A DNA stretch of 64,000 nucleotides, from the NCBI GenBank assembly GCA_013396655.1, contig WBMV01000301.1:677232-741231 (forward strand), written 5' to 3'. Below, one piece after another: positions 40,001 through 53,600 of the stretch. Under the pieces are notes generated by a model. The model worked only from the letters and a program-made list of their open reading frames with translations, ran no database searches and had not been told where the DNA came from. Source of the DNA: Campylorhamphus procurvoides (taxonomy: Eukaryota; Chordata; Aves; Passeriformes; Dendrocolaptidae). The translations under genes were made by a program, and so were the position numbers. How positions within the stretch are numbered: position 1 is the stretch's first letter; every line of letters begins with the position of its first letter.

Positions 40001-43000
40001 ACTTGATTAAACATCTCATTGGAAATGTCCAGTAGCATACCTTAACTTTTGACCTTTCCCTCCAGCTTTGACTTCTGTTTAGTTTTTAACTGTTGGAAGT
40101 CCAAATTTTCCTTTTTCCTTTGCTATATGAATGCGTAACATCTTTTGTTCTATTAACACACCACTTTCCTTACTTGGGATACCATGAATATCTAAGCAAG
40201 GGAAAACTAGATGTAGCACTAATTTCTTATTTTGTGTGCACATGTGGTAGAAAGAAAAAGTTGCTCCCCTCAGGCAATACACACTTCTTTTACTGCAGTT
40301 CTACTTGACTCACCTGTGTTCCTCACCTCCCTGGATGAGGATTACAGGTCCTAGTCATCACCAACATGCACTCACAGTTCCTTAAGCCAGGGGCTCACTG
40401 CAGTGGGTGGTGGTATTGACAGAAAGAGCATCCTTTGCACTGTCAGCCAGGAGGGAGGCAGGAGCCAGGTTCCGACTCTGCCTTCAGTCATATGCTTATG
40501 GGTGCTGCATCCTCACCTGCCCAAAGCCTGGCTGGCAAGGCTGCCAAAACCACAGAGCTTCTGACTCCCTCACAGTGAAACCTCAATATGAAATGGATAT
40601 TTTCAGGGTGATTCCATTGAAATCCTGCCATTCATTTCTCACCGCATACATTATATTACAGTATTTGAAGAGATTTCTGTCCACGAAGGTCTAAGTGTAC
40701 TTCATTAGTGTGAATGCTGATACAGGTGATGTCATAAGGTAGTGTCATCATAACAGATCTTAACAAAAGCTATTTTCCTTCTGATTTAACAAGACCCCCA
40801 TTGTAGACATTCTGTGCCATCATCTTTTAATTACTGGACCCCAAAGAGCCTTACTGCCTTCCTCTTTCATACTTAACACTTTGCTATTTGTTTGCCCCAG
40901 AGTTTAACAGATCTGTAAAAGCCTTGGTCAACCTGTGCAGCATTTTTGATTGATAGGAAAACTTCATCTCCTGCTTATTTACACCAATATTTCAGCATAG
41001 CAGGTCATAAAACGCTCTGGTCTGTTCACAGTTGTGGTGTTTTTCCCAGGGTCAGACTTTCTTCCACATTATTCCAGAACTGACATGTCTTGAGGAAGAC
41101 TGCCTGGCTGCTCGGTGCAGGATGGCTGTTGAAATCTGTCAGCTGAGCATGGGGGATATGGAAGACAATCTTGCTCTGCCCGCACACAACATTCGGTAGC
41201 AGAGCGTTACAAGGAACCCAGCAAGTCACAAGAGCCTTTGTGGAGCTGCATCAATATACAATAAACAGCACAGTAAGAGCAGGAACAGGATCCCGTTGTG
41301 TGCCAGTGGGCATTGTGTGCGACAGCTTGTGCTGAATGGTTCCAGCACTTGTCGTGCCAACAGCCTGTGCAAGGCAGCATCCCAAGAAAAGCACCGTGCC
41401 AGTGCTGGCTCCTGGGGGCTCAGGCGGGCGAGCCTGGTACCCCCCACCTTGGCACGGGGGAGGCCGGGGCTCCATCTCCACTCCGCCACCATCTGGCTAT
41501 GGGCAAGTCCCCTTCACCACCCTCATGTCATTTGCAGCTTCTGTGCATTTTGGTTGCAGGTGTTCTCTCCCTGTACAAGTACTCTGCAGACCATTTATCT
41601 CAACAGAAGATCTCCCAGTTTGGATTTGTACTTTAGATTATAACCAAAGCATTTGTACAGTGCCCAGAAAAATAAGGCCCTGCTGGAGTCCTGACTTGAA
41701 GCTCAGTTAAGATACCTTTTTTCAATATTTCTCATGTTTTGCCATAAAGTTTGGTTTTAAGAAATATATCAGCTGTTTTCTTTATTTTTTTAGGTTCTAT
41801 CCAGGTATAACTAAGTGCACATTTTTTTTATATTTTATTAAATTTTGAATATGTTAAAAGGAATTATAAACAGTAACACATGAACAGCAATACACCAGTG
41901 GGCCAAAGAGGTCTCCTAATTATACCGCACTCATAAAAATAGTTTGTGTATATTGGGATTGACCAGGACTGATTTACAGTTCTAGGAAGGAAAATATGAT
42001 ACAACTGATCCAACAGATAACTTTATCAAGGAGATGTCACAGGCCTAGGCCCCATGGAACAAGAGACTAGTGAAGAACTGCTGTAGGGAAGTGGGAGCGA
42101 TTTCCAGAAATCAGCAGTTTTGGAGTTTGGTGCAACCAACCATGTTGGAAAGAGTAACTGTGGACCCCTGGGCTCCTGCACATACTGTAATTGTAGTTTT
42201 GAATAACAATTATTTACAAATGCAGAGCATTCCTATTAATGGATACTATTTAACAGGTATATCTATCAGACAATTCAGTTACATACTGAGAAATAGGAAC
42301 ACCAATGATTAAGCACTGTCTCTCAGAAGAGGCACCAGCTATTTTTCCACAAATGAGAAAGATGGAAAGAAAGGTTATTTAATGACATCAGTCAGTAATA
42401 TTTCAGTATCAGGATAATTTAAGACAAAAATTTATGTTCACAAAGACTTTGAAATAGCTGCAAACCTCAAAAGACTCTATGACATAATTCTGACAGCAAA
42501 CTGTGAGTGTAAAAGAAAGGCTATTGACGGGAACGTTACTCAGAGACAAAGGGAACATAAGTTGTACATTTATTCATACTTAATTTTTAAATAAAAACTT
42601 AGTTTCACTACTTTCTAAATAAATTATTTAATTGAAATTACATTGTATAATGCAAGGAAACAGCAGGTAATCAAAACACTTGTTTCTTAGCTTATCGGGA
42701 TTTTCAGTTTTGGAACACAATTGAAAACTGCTCTTCTCTCTTCTCAAAGAGAAGAGGGTTGCTTTCTCAAAGTCATTAACTTGCTGTTGCAAAAGCTGAT
42801 TAGTTTCACTGTTCCATTACTAGAACAATTAAATTATTCTGTTTCCACACTGAAATATAGAATTAAACTACAGGACATCAAATTGCTTGCAAAAGCCTGA
42901 CAAAGTGTTTGTTAATATGCATTTATATAAAGGAAAACATTTTCTATAAGGAAGTGTGTTATTTGTAGACTTAAGTCCAGGGTTGTGTCTTTGGGCTTTA

Positions 43001-44480
43001 AAACCTCTCCACAGAATCATGTCCCTCAGAAAATGACCAAATGATGTCCTATGCCCAAGAATAAGATTCCTAAAGTGTAGGATCAGTGCAGACCAACATT
43101 ACTCAGAAAACCCTTCCTATCTATTTTAGAATCAATTCCCCCAGGATACAACTGGATAACCCTCTCTACTGTTCCCCAGATCTCCCATTTGTCTCCTGTG
43201 CCACAGCAGCAAGAGCAGCACGCCCTTTACTAGGCAGAAGTAGAACCACTTCATTCACTTTGTCTACCCCTTTGGTGTTTTCTGTCCTTCAATTCTATTT
43301 TAGAGGCTTTAAACAACAGCTCTAAATGATTCAGGGGCACCCACCTTTGGCAAGAATGAGTAATAACAATACACACTGCACAGGGAAAACAGAAAAGCCC
43401 TACAGAACAGTGATAGCTTGCTGATGAAGGAAGTGCATGTTAAGAACTGTGGAAACTTTACAGAAAATCTGTGCTTACAAGATGCTCAAAGATCATGGTA
43501 CACAAAAGGAGAGATTCCCCAGAAATATCTATGACATGTCCCTTGTTTGACACAGCAGGCAAGACTCCTCAATGCCGTTTCCCTGCACAATGGAACTGGG
43601 CTGGGCTTACTGCCTTTCATCCCTACTGCAGACATGGATGTTCACTAGCTGCAACATTTTCCAAATGGTAATTACAACGTCCACTGTCTTACCCCTTCAG
43701 AGACACTTGTTCAATTACAGCAGGTATCATTAATTACCTTTCCTTTATTAAGAAAAACTTGCCTGTTTGGTTCAGGGAGGTCAATCTGTAAATGTGTATC
43801 TTAGGAGTTTGAACTGTCATCCTTCATGAATGCACAGCATACATTTGGCTAGGGAGTCCTGTGACTTCGATACATGTTAAAACTTATGTATTAAAGGGGA
43901 CAAAACTTTCAGTATTCCCATTTGTTCAACCACTGCAAAGCTCTGTATGCTCATATCCCAACAATCAGTAAGAAAGTGACTAATAAATCAGGAACACAAA
44001 AATATGCCACTGCATTTAGATGAACATTAAGCTCCAATGAATAGGCTACACTTACAATCTTTCACCCTTTGTTTATTCATTGCTTGTATCAGTGACTCAT
44101 TTCCTCCCACAGAAAAATCAGCAGAAGGGCACTCAGAGGAATATTTTACAACTATTCCTCATTTTTTTCCCCCCAATCTCCTCCCATCTCCTCCAACTCT
44201 ACCTAGTGCAGATTCTACTATTGCAGCATGTGCAACAGCAGCAGATATGAATGGATCACTGGGTCTTGGAGATACTCCCTCCATCTCTTTTCTGGCTGGT
44301 GGTGAATTGTTCTGAGCTTTCTACCTCCGTTACAGAGACTGTAGGATAGAATCAGCTGCTTTCAAGACCTAACAGTGTCAGCAGCAGTTAGCACACTGTA
44401 ATCATTTCCATAACTCCTACATTGCTTTACTGAGACTTTGTAGAAGACTAAAAGAGAAACAACAGATGTATGTGTCTTTC
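34044..44480. other. Intergenic DNA with no gene seen
   Basis: Several short overlapping open frames occur in GC-richer spots (37.6-38.28 kb and 41.2-41.7 kb). None shows a domain, splice-supported continuation or codon pattern that I trust. A 15-base word AATGCAAGTCACTCT occurs twice, at 34659 and 34707. Confidence 0.55.
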
Positions 44481-44484
44481 AATA

Positions 44485-44770
44485 GTAGCTGGTATAATCT
44501 GTGTAACTTTTCCAGGAAGCAAGGTTAGACTAACAAGTCTGTAGTTCTCTGGGTCGTACCTCATGCCCTTCTTGTAAAGTGGAACAACATTAGCTAGTTC
44601 CAGTCAGTGGGGACCTTCCCAGACCTTTGGTAGATAATTGAGAGGGGTTCTTTCATACCATACACCAGCTCCTTCAGAATGGTGGCCCCATGGACTTGTG
44701 AACATTCAGCAGATACAGCCAGTCCCTTGAAGTTTCAGCATCCATAACAGGAAAGTCATTATTCCCACAC
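44485..44770 (-). mobile_element. CR1 LINE fragment with reverse-transcriptase remnants
   Basis: Minus-strand translation gives pieces of the CR1 ORF2 reverse transcriptase in order: LLNVHKSMGPP, ILKELVYGMKEPLSIIYQRS, LANVVPLYKKG and YDPENYRLVSLTLLPGKV. They are spread over more than one frame, so frameshifts have broken the ORF. This is an old, decayed insertion without the 3' tail. Confidence 0.85.
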
Positions 44771-47700
44771 TTGTGGTCCTCTCTTTCAGGGGACTTTAAG
44801 ACTGCCAGAGCAAAATACCATCAGGGTAACAAGAAAGGCAGTCTAGATTTTCTTCCTTAACCAAATGACATAGTCAAGAGAAAGTGTGACAAATGATGAT
44901 AACCTGTTAACTTAAAGAGGGGACAAATCACAGCAATACAGCATGAACCCTACTAGCTTACTAGCCCCCACAGGTAGGATAGAAGAAAAAGTGGCATAAG
45001 AATCTCTACAACTATCTAGGCCAGCCTACACCAACAATTTACAGTTTGAGACACCCTGTAAGCAGTCAGTCCCTACACTTGGTAGAATCTGGAAAGGTAG
45101 TTTCTACCTGATGTGAAGGCTGCTATCAAACCAAGAGATGTTACATCATGGAAACACTGACACCTGTTTCTAAACTGATAAAATTTGCTATGTGTCCAGT
45201 TAAATAAATGGGGCTGGGCACTTGCTTGTGTGAGCTCTATAAATACACAAAACAAAGGAACTTGGAAGTTAAGCCCTGAAAGGCTGACATCTCATACATA
45301 GAAGTAAACCAAGCCAGAGGTTTACAGATATCACACGATTCAATTACCTAAGAACTATTCTAGTACTTGGAAACCCCATGTCATGTATTTTCACCCCGGA
45401 TGACTTAATTCCTTAACTACACTTGAAATGTACAAGTTCAACCAACTGTTCTCTTTACACAGTGTATGACTGTAGAATACATGGAGTGATTACTTGGGAC
45501 TTGAATACAATACTACAGTGAATCAGTGTTGACCTATTTCTTCCTCCTCCTCCACGAAAGAAGACTGTGGATGCACCATGATTTGTGACAGTGGTTTAGG
45601 TGCACTTTATGAATCCCAAAAGTATAGACTTGGCTAGTAAAAACTTGTAAGCATCACTGATTACTCAGTAATTAGATTACTGTATCCTTTTTATATGTCA
45701 GATGCATAACATAAAACCAAAAATATAGAAGTTAATAGACTAAAATTCAACATCTGCTTTTACAGTGGGGAATAAAAGGGGTGAATGAAACTATTACAGG
45801 TACAAAAAAGAATTTATTCCAGGCTAAAATTCCCATAAATCTCTGACACATTTCCTGTGATACAGTAAGCTATTTTTACTGTAGCCATTTTACGGATTAG
45901 GGCTCTTTCTACTCTACTACCACTGACTAACACAAACATTCTTTGTAACAAACTGAGCAGTCTGGGGGTGGGTGGAGGGTGGGATGAGATGACTGACACA
46001 GAAAAAGGGAAACACACAGACAGACTGAGGGGGAGAGGTAGGGGTGTCTTGAACCTTATTTTTTCTCCATTCGGAAATTCCTTTAATCTACATTTATAGC
46101 ATATAATCTTGTAAAGACCTCACTTATTTCAGGGAACCAAAAAAGGAAGAAAACACAGTGGCTTTGTAAGCAACCTTTAAGTCTACAGAAAAGTTTATAA
46201 TAGAGACTTCAACCACTAAATCTTTAGATTAAGCTTCAGAAACAGGCTTCATTTACATCTGGAAGAAAGATTCCTAGGTTTTCCTTTAGAAACTTATCAA
46301 ATTGCTTACCTTGGAAGAGCAATAAATTTCAAGGTTAAGTTTTTCTTACATTGGTCACTGCAAGATTGACCAATACTGACTTTTTTCCCTCCGATTTAAC
46401 TGAAGCACATTCCTGACTGAACAAATAATTCTGTGACTCCTGCAAAAGGTAATATAATCATCCCTGCAAAAAAGGATGGAAAGAGAACAGCACGGTTTGT
46501 GTGAGAAGAGACAGTGGTAGAGAGCTGTTAACTGGTCTCCAGATACTAATCTAGACACAATCTTACAGGAGGGTAAGATTGCCTAATTATGGTTTTAACC
46601 ATATGCTTTTTTTTGACTTCTGCAGGATCCCAGACAACTCTAATGCCTTCCCAGACATTGGCAGACGTGTAGTTTGGAAGGCCCATCTCACAAAAAGCAT
46701 CATCAACTCTTCAGTCCATTCCTTAGTATGCAACTTGTATATGCAAGAGAAGACAGGTAAATATTCTTTTGTAGTGTCTGACCTGCATGAAAACTAGCAT
46801 ATCCTGGACTTTCATTAGTATGCTAAAAAGTTACCTAACAGGTTAAGATGAAAACCTTTTCCTGGCATAACCTGATTTAGGGAGCAAGGAGGATTTTAAC
46901 TTACAAATTTGTTTAAAGATCCACAGTGAAATTCACAGAACTCAATGTAACACTAAGTTTAACACCTTAGTTTCCAACACGATCATACTGTGTGGTTCAA
47001 GAAAGTTTACTATTTGCATCAAGCTTTTGCAGACACCAAAATGACAGCTCTTTTTTACGAGGCACCAAACTTTATATACAGGAAGAAAGCGTGTCCTAAA
47101 ATCTTCACCAACTACAGTCAAAAAAACTTTCAACATTATTTGTCATAGAACTGAAAGAGATGAAAGGTCAACACTGAGGTCTTTCTAATCAGCTGAAGCC
47201 TCATTTTTAAAGGGACTGACTTCACTGGATAAACAATACTGGCATCTCGGATCACATTTACATGTTTTAGCAGGAGAACACATGAGAGTCTGGTACATGA
47301 CTCTTGGGTATGTCCACACAAATATTATGTAAACACTGCAGTCAGTATTTATAGATTTCTGTTTTCTGACGAAAATGCCATTTCTATGAGTATGTTGGAA
47401 GTATTACAACAGGGCAAACTTTGTTCTCAACTAAGATACTGTCTTTAAAAAGAGTGTTCTGATAGAGAGCAAAAGCACGACAGCACCATGAAATCAAGCT
47501 TACTGTGCTTTGATAAGAGAAAAGCACTGCAGATGTACAAGCTGCATTCTTAGCAGGAAAAAAAAAAGGATTCATCTCATGAGAAGTCTTGTAAGAAGTC
47601 TGGAAGAAAAACCTTTATCAAAGAAACTAAGTGTTGGAAAAAATGGCAAAAAGCATTTAGTGTCTTTTTTTAGCATTATGTGAAACTTGAAGAATCCATT

Positions 47701-48310
47701 TTATTACTGACACTGGCTATATGCTCCAACAGTTCAACCTTCCAATTTCAACAAGTGCTTTAACTTGACTTGTTCACACATTTTAATGTAATATTTCCAG
47801 AGCTCTAGCCCTGGTGTTCCAGAACAGTCAGGATAGCACCTAAAACCAGATCTCTGGCATTCCATTTTTTACATGAGTATAAAAAATGAAGTAAGTCAGG
47901 ACTTAAGACTCATGCAGTGCTTGATGAGAAGCTATGCTTTTGGTTAGGAATTCAAAAGCTACATGTTTGTAAATAAACAATGAAACCATCATCTTTATAT
48001 AAATAAGCCAAAAACTTGAAGAGCTTTGGAAACCTCTCATAGCAGAGATTTTTCAGTTTGTCTTTCTTCACATACACGTACAACTATTCTTCCCACATCT
48101 AGTTAATTAAAATGGGAGTTTGTATGAATACAAACACTATGTGCTTCCACAGTTTTTAACACAGATATATAATTTCTCAGAGTGAACAGCAGATTCTTGT
48201 GCAGTCATATTGTCATACAATATCAAAATTATCTGAAGACGATGAGGAAACAGGAATGTTGCTGCCCTCAGAGTTCCTGGAGTGTCTGTACAACATGATC
48301 TCTAGTACAC
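44771..48310. other. Region downstream of SHPRH, with no gene seen
   Basis: AT-rich DNA. Minus-strand AATAAA signals are present at 47705-47700 and 45818-45813 and could end a long SHPRH transcript. Open frames here are short and unrecognised. Confidence 0.5.
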
Positions 48311-48314
48311 TGTA

Positions 48315-48445
48315 AAATAATTTAGGCTGGAAGAGATCCATGGAGGTCATCAGGTCCAACACACCACTCATAGCAGGACCAACTTCGAAGGTGGATCAGG
48401 TTGCTCAGGGTTATTTGAGTTCCCAATATGTTCAAGGATGTAGAT
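48315..48445 (-). mobile_element. CR1 LINE 3' region fragment
   Basis: GGCTGGAAGAGATCCATGGA, then GGTCATCAGGTCCAACACAC and CAGGTTGCTCAGGGTTATTT, is the complement of a CR1 3' region. It lacks the terminal octamers and is clearly diverged. Confidence 0.75.
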
Positions 48446-48570
48446 GTCACAGTTTTTGTGTACACTGTTTGATCAATCTCATCTAAAGAAGAGTCTACTA
48501 TCTATTCTATTTCCCTTACTGCAAATTGTAATCTGCAAAAAATCAATAACCTCCAAAACAAGATGTACAC

Positions 48571-49175
48571 ATAGAATCACAGAGTGGATTGGCTTAGAAG
48601 GGACCTTAAGGATGATTTAGTTCCGATCCCCCTGTAATGGGCATGGACACCTTCCGCTAGACAAGGAGCCATCTAACCTGGCCTTGAACACTTCCAAGAA
48701 TGGGGAGCCCACAATCTCTCTAAGAGTTCCAGTGCCTCACCATCCTTATAGTAAAGAATTTCTTCCTAATATCCAATATAAACCTATCCTCCTTCAACTT
48801 ATGGCCATTCCCCCTTGTCCTGTCACATATTCTTGTCAAAAGTCCCTCTGAAGCTCTTGCAGGCCCCCTTAGGTACTGGAAGGCTGCTCTAAGGTCAACC
48901 CAGAGCCTCCTCTTTTCCAGGCTGAACAATCCCAACTCTTTCAGCTTGCCATCACATGAGATATGCTCTAGCTCTGTCATAAGTTTAGTGCCCTCTGCTG
49001 GGCTCATTCCAACAAGCTCATGTCCTTCCCTTCTGTTCTGGAAATCACAAAAGTGCATGCAGCACTCCATGTGTGGTCTCCCAAGAGCAGAGCAGAGGAG
49101 CAGAATCACCTCCCTCAACCTGCTGGCCATGCTGCTTTTGATGCAGCCCAGGATGCGGTTGGCTTGCTGGGCTAA
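48571..49175 (-). mobile_element. CR1 LINE, 5'-truncated, with the end of ORF2
   Basis: Read on the plus strand, the piece starts at its 3' end with AGAATCACAGAGTGGATTGG and continues with the familiar text GACACCTTCCGCTAGACAAG and CCTGGCCTTGAACACTTCCA. On the minus strand it encodes CR1 reverse-transcriptase C-terminal words: KELGLFSLEKRRLW, DRTRGNGHKL and IRKKFFTIRM. It ends at about 49175, where the repeat text breaks off. The frame stays open through most of it, which suggests a moderately young copy. The 224-codon open frame at 48720-49394 is this remnant joined to flanking DNA, not a gene. Confidence 0.92.
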
Positions 49176-50571
49176 GCCAACTAAGACTAACATATTACAA
49201 ATATTGGAAACAGATATGCTGTCTGTTAAGTTACTCAAAATAGTCTTTAGAAAATAGTATGAATTAATCCAGAAGGCCAGCAGAATATAAATGCCAAAAC
49301 CCCCACTTCTTGATACAGTATTATTCTTGCAAATTCTATTCACATTTGTTGTCAGCAGCAGAAAACTTGTCTGCCATATGGTCAGACTTAACACCTGACA
49401 AGCTTGTGTTTAACATCAACTGCACAACTGAACTTGCTTCTGTAACAACTTCAGAAATGCACGTTACATAAATGCACATCCATAACCTATGTCAAAAGGC
49501 TTAACATTTATCTTGCCTACTTTTACCAGTCTAAAAGTTAACCTGGATTTGTTTTCCAAATTATCTACTGTCAACAGAGGTGAGGTAGAGTGACCTCGAA
49601 CACCTAAGGATGAACCTTCACAAAAGTTCTATTTCTCTCCACTGTTTAACTTAGACCAGGCACCTAAAAATTAGACTGCCTACCTTAATTTCATCTATTT
49701 TGTACATTTAGATTGTTGCATCTCTAAGGGGGAGAACTAGATAAAAAGATCAGAGTGAGAAAATGCACACAAGCACCAAATCATGAGGAACTGATTAGCA
49801 GGTTAACCAATTAATTTTTTGCCTTTTTTTTTTTCCTTAAAACAGAGCACTAAATTAGTCATGGCTTCAAGTGAAAACATGTACAGCAAGTTCAATTTTT
49901 TAACTGATCACCAGACCAACACACATACAAAAAGCATAATTTAATTATCATCTTTTTCCAGTGAGTAAGCATTAACAATGAAATATTTAACTATCACAAG
50001 TCTTTATGAATATCTAAAAGCCTAATACAAATATTCAAATTATTAGTAAAGATTAGTAATATGAAGGGTTAACAATATGACATTTAGTAACTCTGCATTA
50101 AATCTAACAAGCCCTTTCTAGAAGAATATTAATTTACAGTCATTCTTTCTAACAACTCTTTGTACAGTAAAAAAAATTAGATTTGTATTTTTCTGCTTCC
50201 CTTTCCCACCCAACCACCCACATAGTTTTGCTCTCAGACTGAGCTACTAGCCAATGAAATCTGATGGTAAAAATCCTCTTAACCAAGGATCCAAGATCTC
50301 AGTTTTAGCGTCCAGCTCAAATGCTCTTTGGGAATAAAATCCATATTTTCGTATAATGTGAAAAGTGCAACTTTTCTCCAGTGCCATCAGAAGTGTGTGC
50401 TGCTATGAACTTCCCCAAAGAATAAAACAGTAATAATTAAGACTCTTCAATTTCCAAACATTCTGTGACAAATGTTTGATGGTGTTTAAAGGACTGACAA
50501 ATCAAGTGAATTGTATCCTGGTGCTTATTAGGTCAGGTACTTTCCAATTTCATTAGGCCAAACCAATGTTT
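49176..50571 (-). other. SHPRH: SHPRH 3' UTR (inferred, length unknown)
   Basis: Non-coding DNA directly follows the SHPRH stop codon. An ATTAAA signal occurs at 49945-49940, and AATAAA signals lie farther on at 47.70 and 45.82 kb. If the distal signals are used, the CR1 elements at 48.3-49.2 kb belong to the mRNA. Confidence 0.45.
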
Positions 50572-50668
50572 TCACTCAAGTTCTGCAGTTTCCTCTGTAA
50601 AAAGGTCAGCCAAATCTGCCACTGTCAACACTGAGGCTTCTGACTGTTTCATGGAAGAGCTCGTGTGG
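50572..50668 (-). CDS. SHPRH: SHPRH terminal coding exon
   Basis: The acceptor TTTCCCACAG ends at 50669. The exon completes the Ser codon, then reads [20 protein letters not shown] and on to FTEETAELE and TGA at 50574-50572. The [11 protein letters not shown] core is the conserved SHPRH C-terminus. Confidence 0.94.
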
Positions 50669-53600
50669 CTGTGGGAAAAAATTGCATGCAGGATCAGAGA
50701 AAGGATCAATGTAAGTAACAAGCTGTGTGCATTGGAGACAGACCATACAGTTCAGAGCCAATAACTGCTTAGCTTTGAAGCTCAGCAGGAAAACCATACA
50801 CACTGATCAGCTACTGCTCTTGCACATTCTAAGATACAAAGTCCATCTACTGTGCCTAACAATGGTCAACACCAGACACTGCAGCAGAACAGGGGATAAT
50901 CCGCGTTGCCCTTTTTAACAGTTAAGGGATTGGCTTCAGCTTTGAAGCATAATGTTTAATATTACTTTCAAAATGTTAGCCCTCACGGGATCATTCAACC
51001 ACTGTACATTTATCCAATTTTTATATGCAAAAGTAGTGCTACTTCACAGATATGGAAACTGAATACATCATTCTTCCAAGGCTAAAACAGACTGCAAAAC
51101 CAGTTGACACAGCACTGTTGGACAAAGCGGGTGGAACTTAAAAATAACAAAAGGAAGAATCCGTGTCCTACAATACAGTTTGTAACATCTGCCATTGTTC
51201 CAGTGACAGGCTTGGTATTACTCCATCAATTGCAATATTTTTATACTAACAAAAATAGGCAAACCGAAAAGAGAAATCATATTATAAACACAATTCATTA
51301 ATTGGGCTTTTATGAAATAAAATACACAAAACATAGCCAAAAATATTTTCCAGAGAATTAAAATACCTTAAGCTTCAAGTTACTGGAACCAAGTCTTAAA
51401 ACGTTTTTGCCAATCAAAGCAATTTGAAGGAGAACAGTTGAAGTTTATATTATATATAAAGATATGCATGCCTAATTATAATAAAAGTATGGGTGAGAAC
51501 CACCTTTACATTTTCAGTGCAATAATGATATTTTAAAAAAAAATTCAACACATACCTTCTATCTACAGTTTTCAGCATAGTCTGCATTCTCTCTTCTATT
51601 GTTGCTTTTATCAGGAATCTGTGAACAATGGTAGATCTGAATGTTTTAAAAAAAAGAAAACAAGACCATAAGTGAGTAGAAGCTATACTGTTACTCACGA
51701 AGTTCATGACCATATTTTTGTCTCACACTAATTCTTGTAAGAGTTTTGAAAAAATGCCCCCGTATTTTAGGAAAGAAATCTTACAAGGTGATTAACTACT
51801 TCTACCGATATTTCACGGTGCTTAGTGCCTCCCTGAGCACAAACTTGCCTGGGTAATCACATACTGAATGAATATAAGCTGCATTAGGTATAGTCCTAAT
51901 GCAGAAGTTGGGCAAAGTTCTGCTTTCCGTGTCCTTACTATGAACAAACATTCCTCAAGGGCCTAAAGAAATGAGTTTGGCCCACTGGCTATATACAATG
52001 TTCATACTGTATTGTCACAAGTTGTTCCAAGAGACAATGAAAGCCAATTCCCTGAGTTTTAATAATATTATTTTTAAAGACAGCAAAATATAATTTTTTT
52101 AAAGTCAGTAAACCTGAAATTGTCAACACCATTAAAATATAAAACCAAAAATGTCTATAAACATAACACAAAATGAAAACTCAATTTATGAAATAAAATT
52201 TCAAAAAGAAAGCACTAATAAAAAAACCCTGCCAGGCACAATCAAGTGAAGTTGAAAAGAGTCAGCTCCGAAGATAAAAATGAAAAATCACTCCAGGTTC
52301 CCCAATATAAACATTTTTCGAGATAAGAACCCTTGAAAGTCCTTAGATAGTTTTCAGATCTTAAGCTGAAACTTTGGCAGGTAACATTTCACAGAAGAAT
52401 GCAGGGAGAATATTTTGGGATTCATAGGCAAAAGTCTACCACAAAAAACAGAACTAAATAAGAACTAAGCTGAAATGGAAATAGTTGCACGAGTGACACT
52501 AAACAGGAATATTCCCTTTATGTCCACTGTACTTGGAACGCAGCCCTTTTTCAAGTAACTCTTGCTGGAGTCTCAATTCTTAAAAAGTACAGCAGATTCT
52601 TGTCAGTTTTATTGCAAGGTTTTTGCCAGACCTTTCATGCCAGCATCAAGTAAAATTATAGTCCACGCTGTTGCAATCAATGTTTTCTATGCTCTCACAA
52701 TTAATTCAAAATCTTTACCAACATACACAACTATCTTTCACATACAAGCTCCTTCATGTCCTCTCCCTTTGCCTTCATTTCCAAAACAACCCCCACCCAT
52801 CATTCTAGAATATTATTATTACAGAGTTGGCTCTAACTATTTTTTTTCTTCATGTACTGGGCTTTAAACTTTTTTTTTTTTTTTCAGATTACATGAGACC
52901 TAAGAAAAAACATATACATCTTATACATTCAGGACAAACTTTCCAAAACCCTTGTTAAGTGTTCATTACTACATATGTAAAATTAGCAACACTGAAACAA
53001 AGAAGAGGTAGGTGACTCATTAACGTCTTCAAAAAGATCTAGATGGGGGTGAGAGTAGAACTATGATTTAAAAACAAATCGGTTCTAAAGAGAGTGTGCT
53101 ACAACTTTCTTTTTGGAAAAACGCTCAGATAAACAAACCCCAAATAAACAAAACAAGCAAACAAAAAAACTTCAGCCATTTACATGGCTCCTAATCTGGA
53201 GCGGAGAATGATAGTCAGAAGGAGCATCTCAAAGAAATTCAGAAAGGCCATGCCTGAACTTACCGTCCTATGACATAAATGATGAGTTGCCAGGACCTGC
53301 AAAGCCAAGACCTTCCTGGACATGTTTGCAAGAAGAACTTCAAAGTTAAAAACTAAGGCATCAATGACACACATAAAATAGGGCAGCAGCCAAACAAGGT
53401 TTTTCAGAATTTTAGACTCAAGAGCCTACACTCTTCCTAAATGCCCAAATGCAGTTTGCTTCTGCATCTTTTGTAGCACAAAACAACTCCCTAAAATACA
53501 CATTGTGAATTTTCGGCAAACTTTTTTTTTATTTTAATCTTTCTGTCGCTTATATGATCATCTTTAAAACCAGGATTCCTACGAATGCCCTCATCTCCAA

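Noticed and set aside
41226..41710. Five overlapping open frames on both strands
   Set aside because: Several frames being open at once in a GC-richer patch points to composition. No protein family is recognised.
46579..46797. Plus-strand open frame preceded by an acceptor-like TTCTGCAG
   Set aside because: It has no matching donor-exon chain and no recognisable protein, and it lies downstream of SHPRH on the opposite strand.
48720..49394. 224-codon minus-strand open frame
   Set aside because: It is a CR1 reverse-transcriptase remnant fused by chance to flanking unique sequence.
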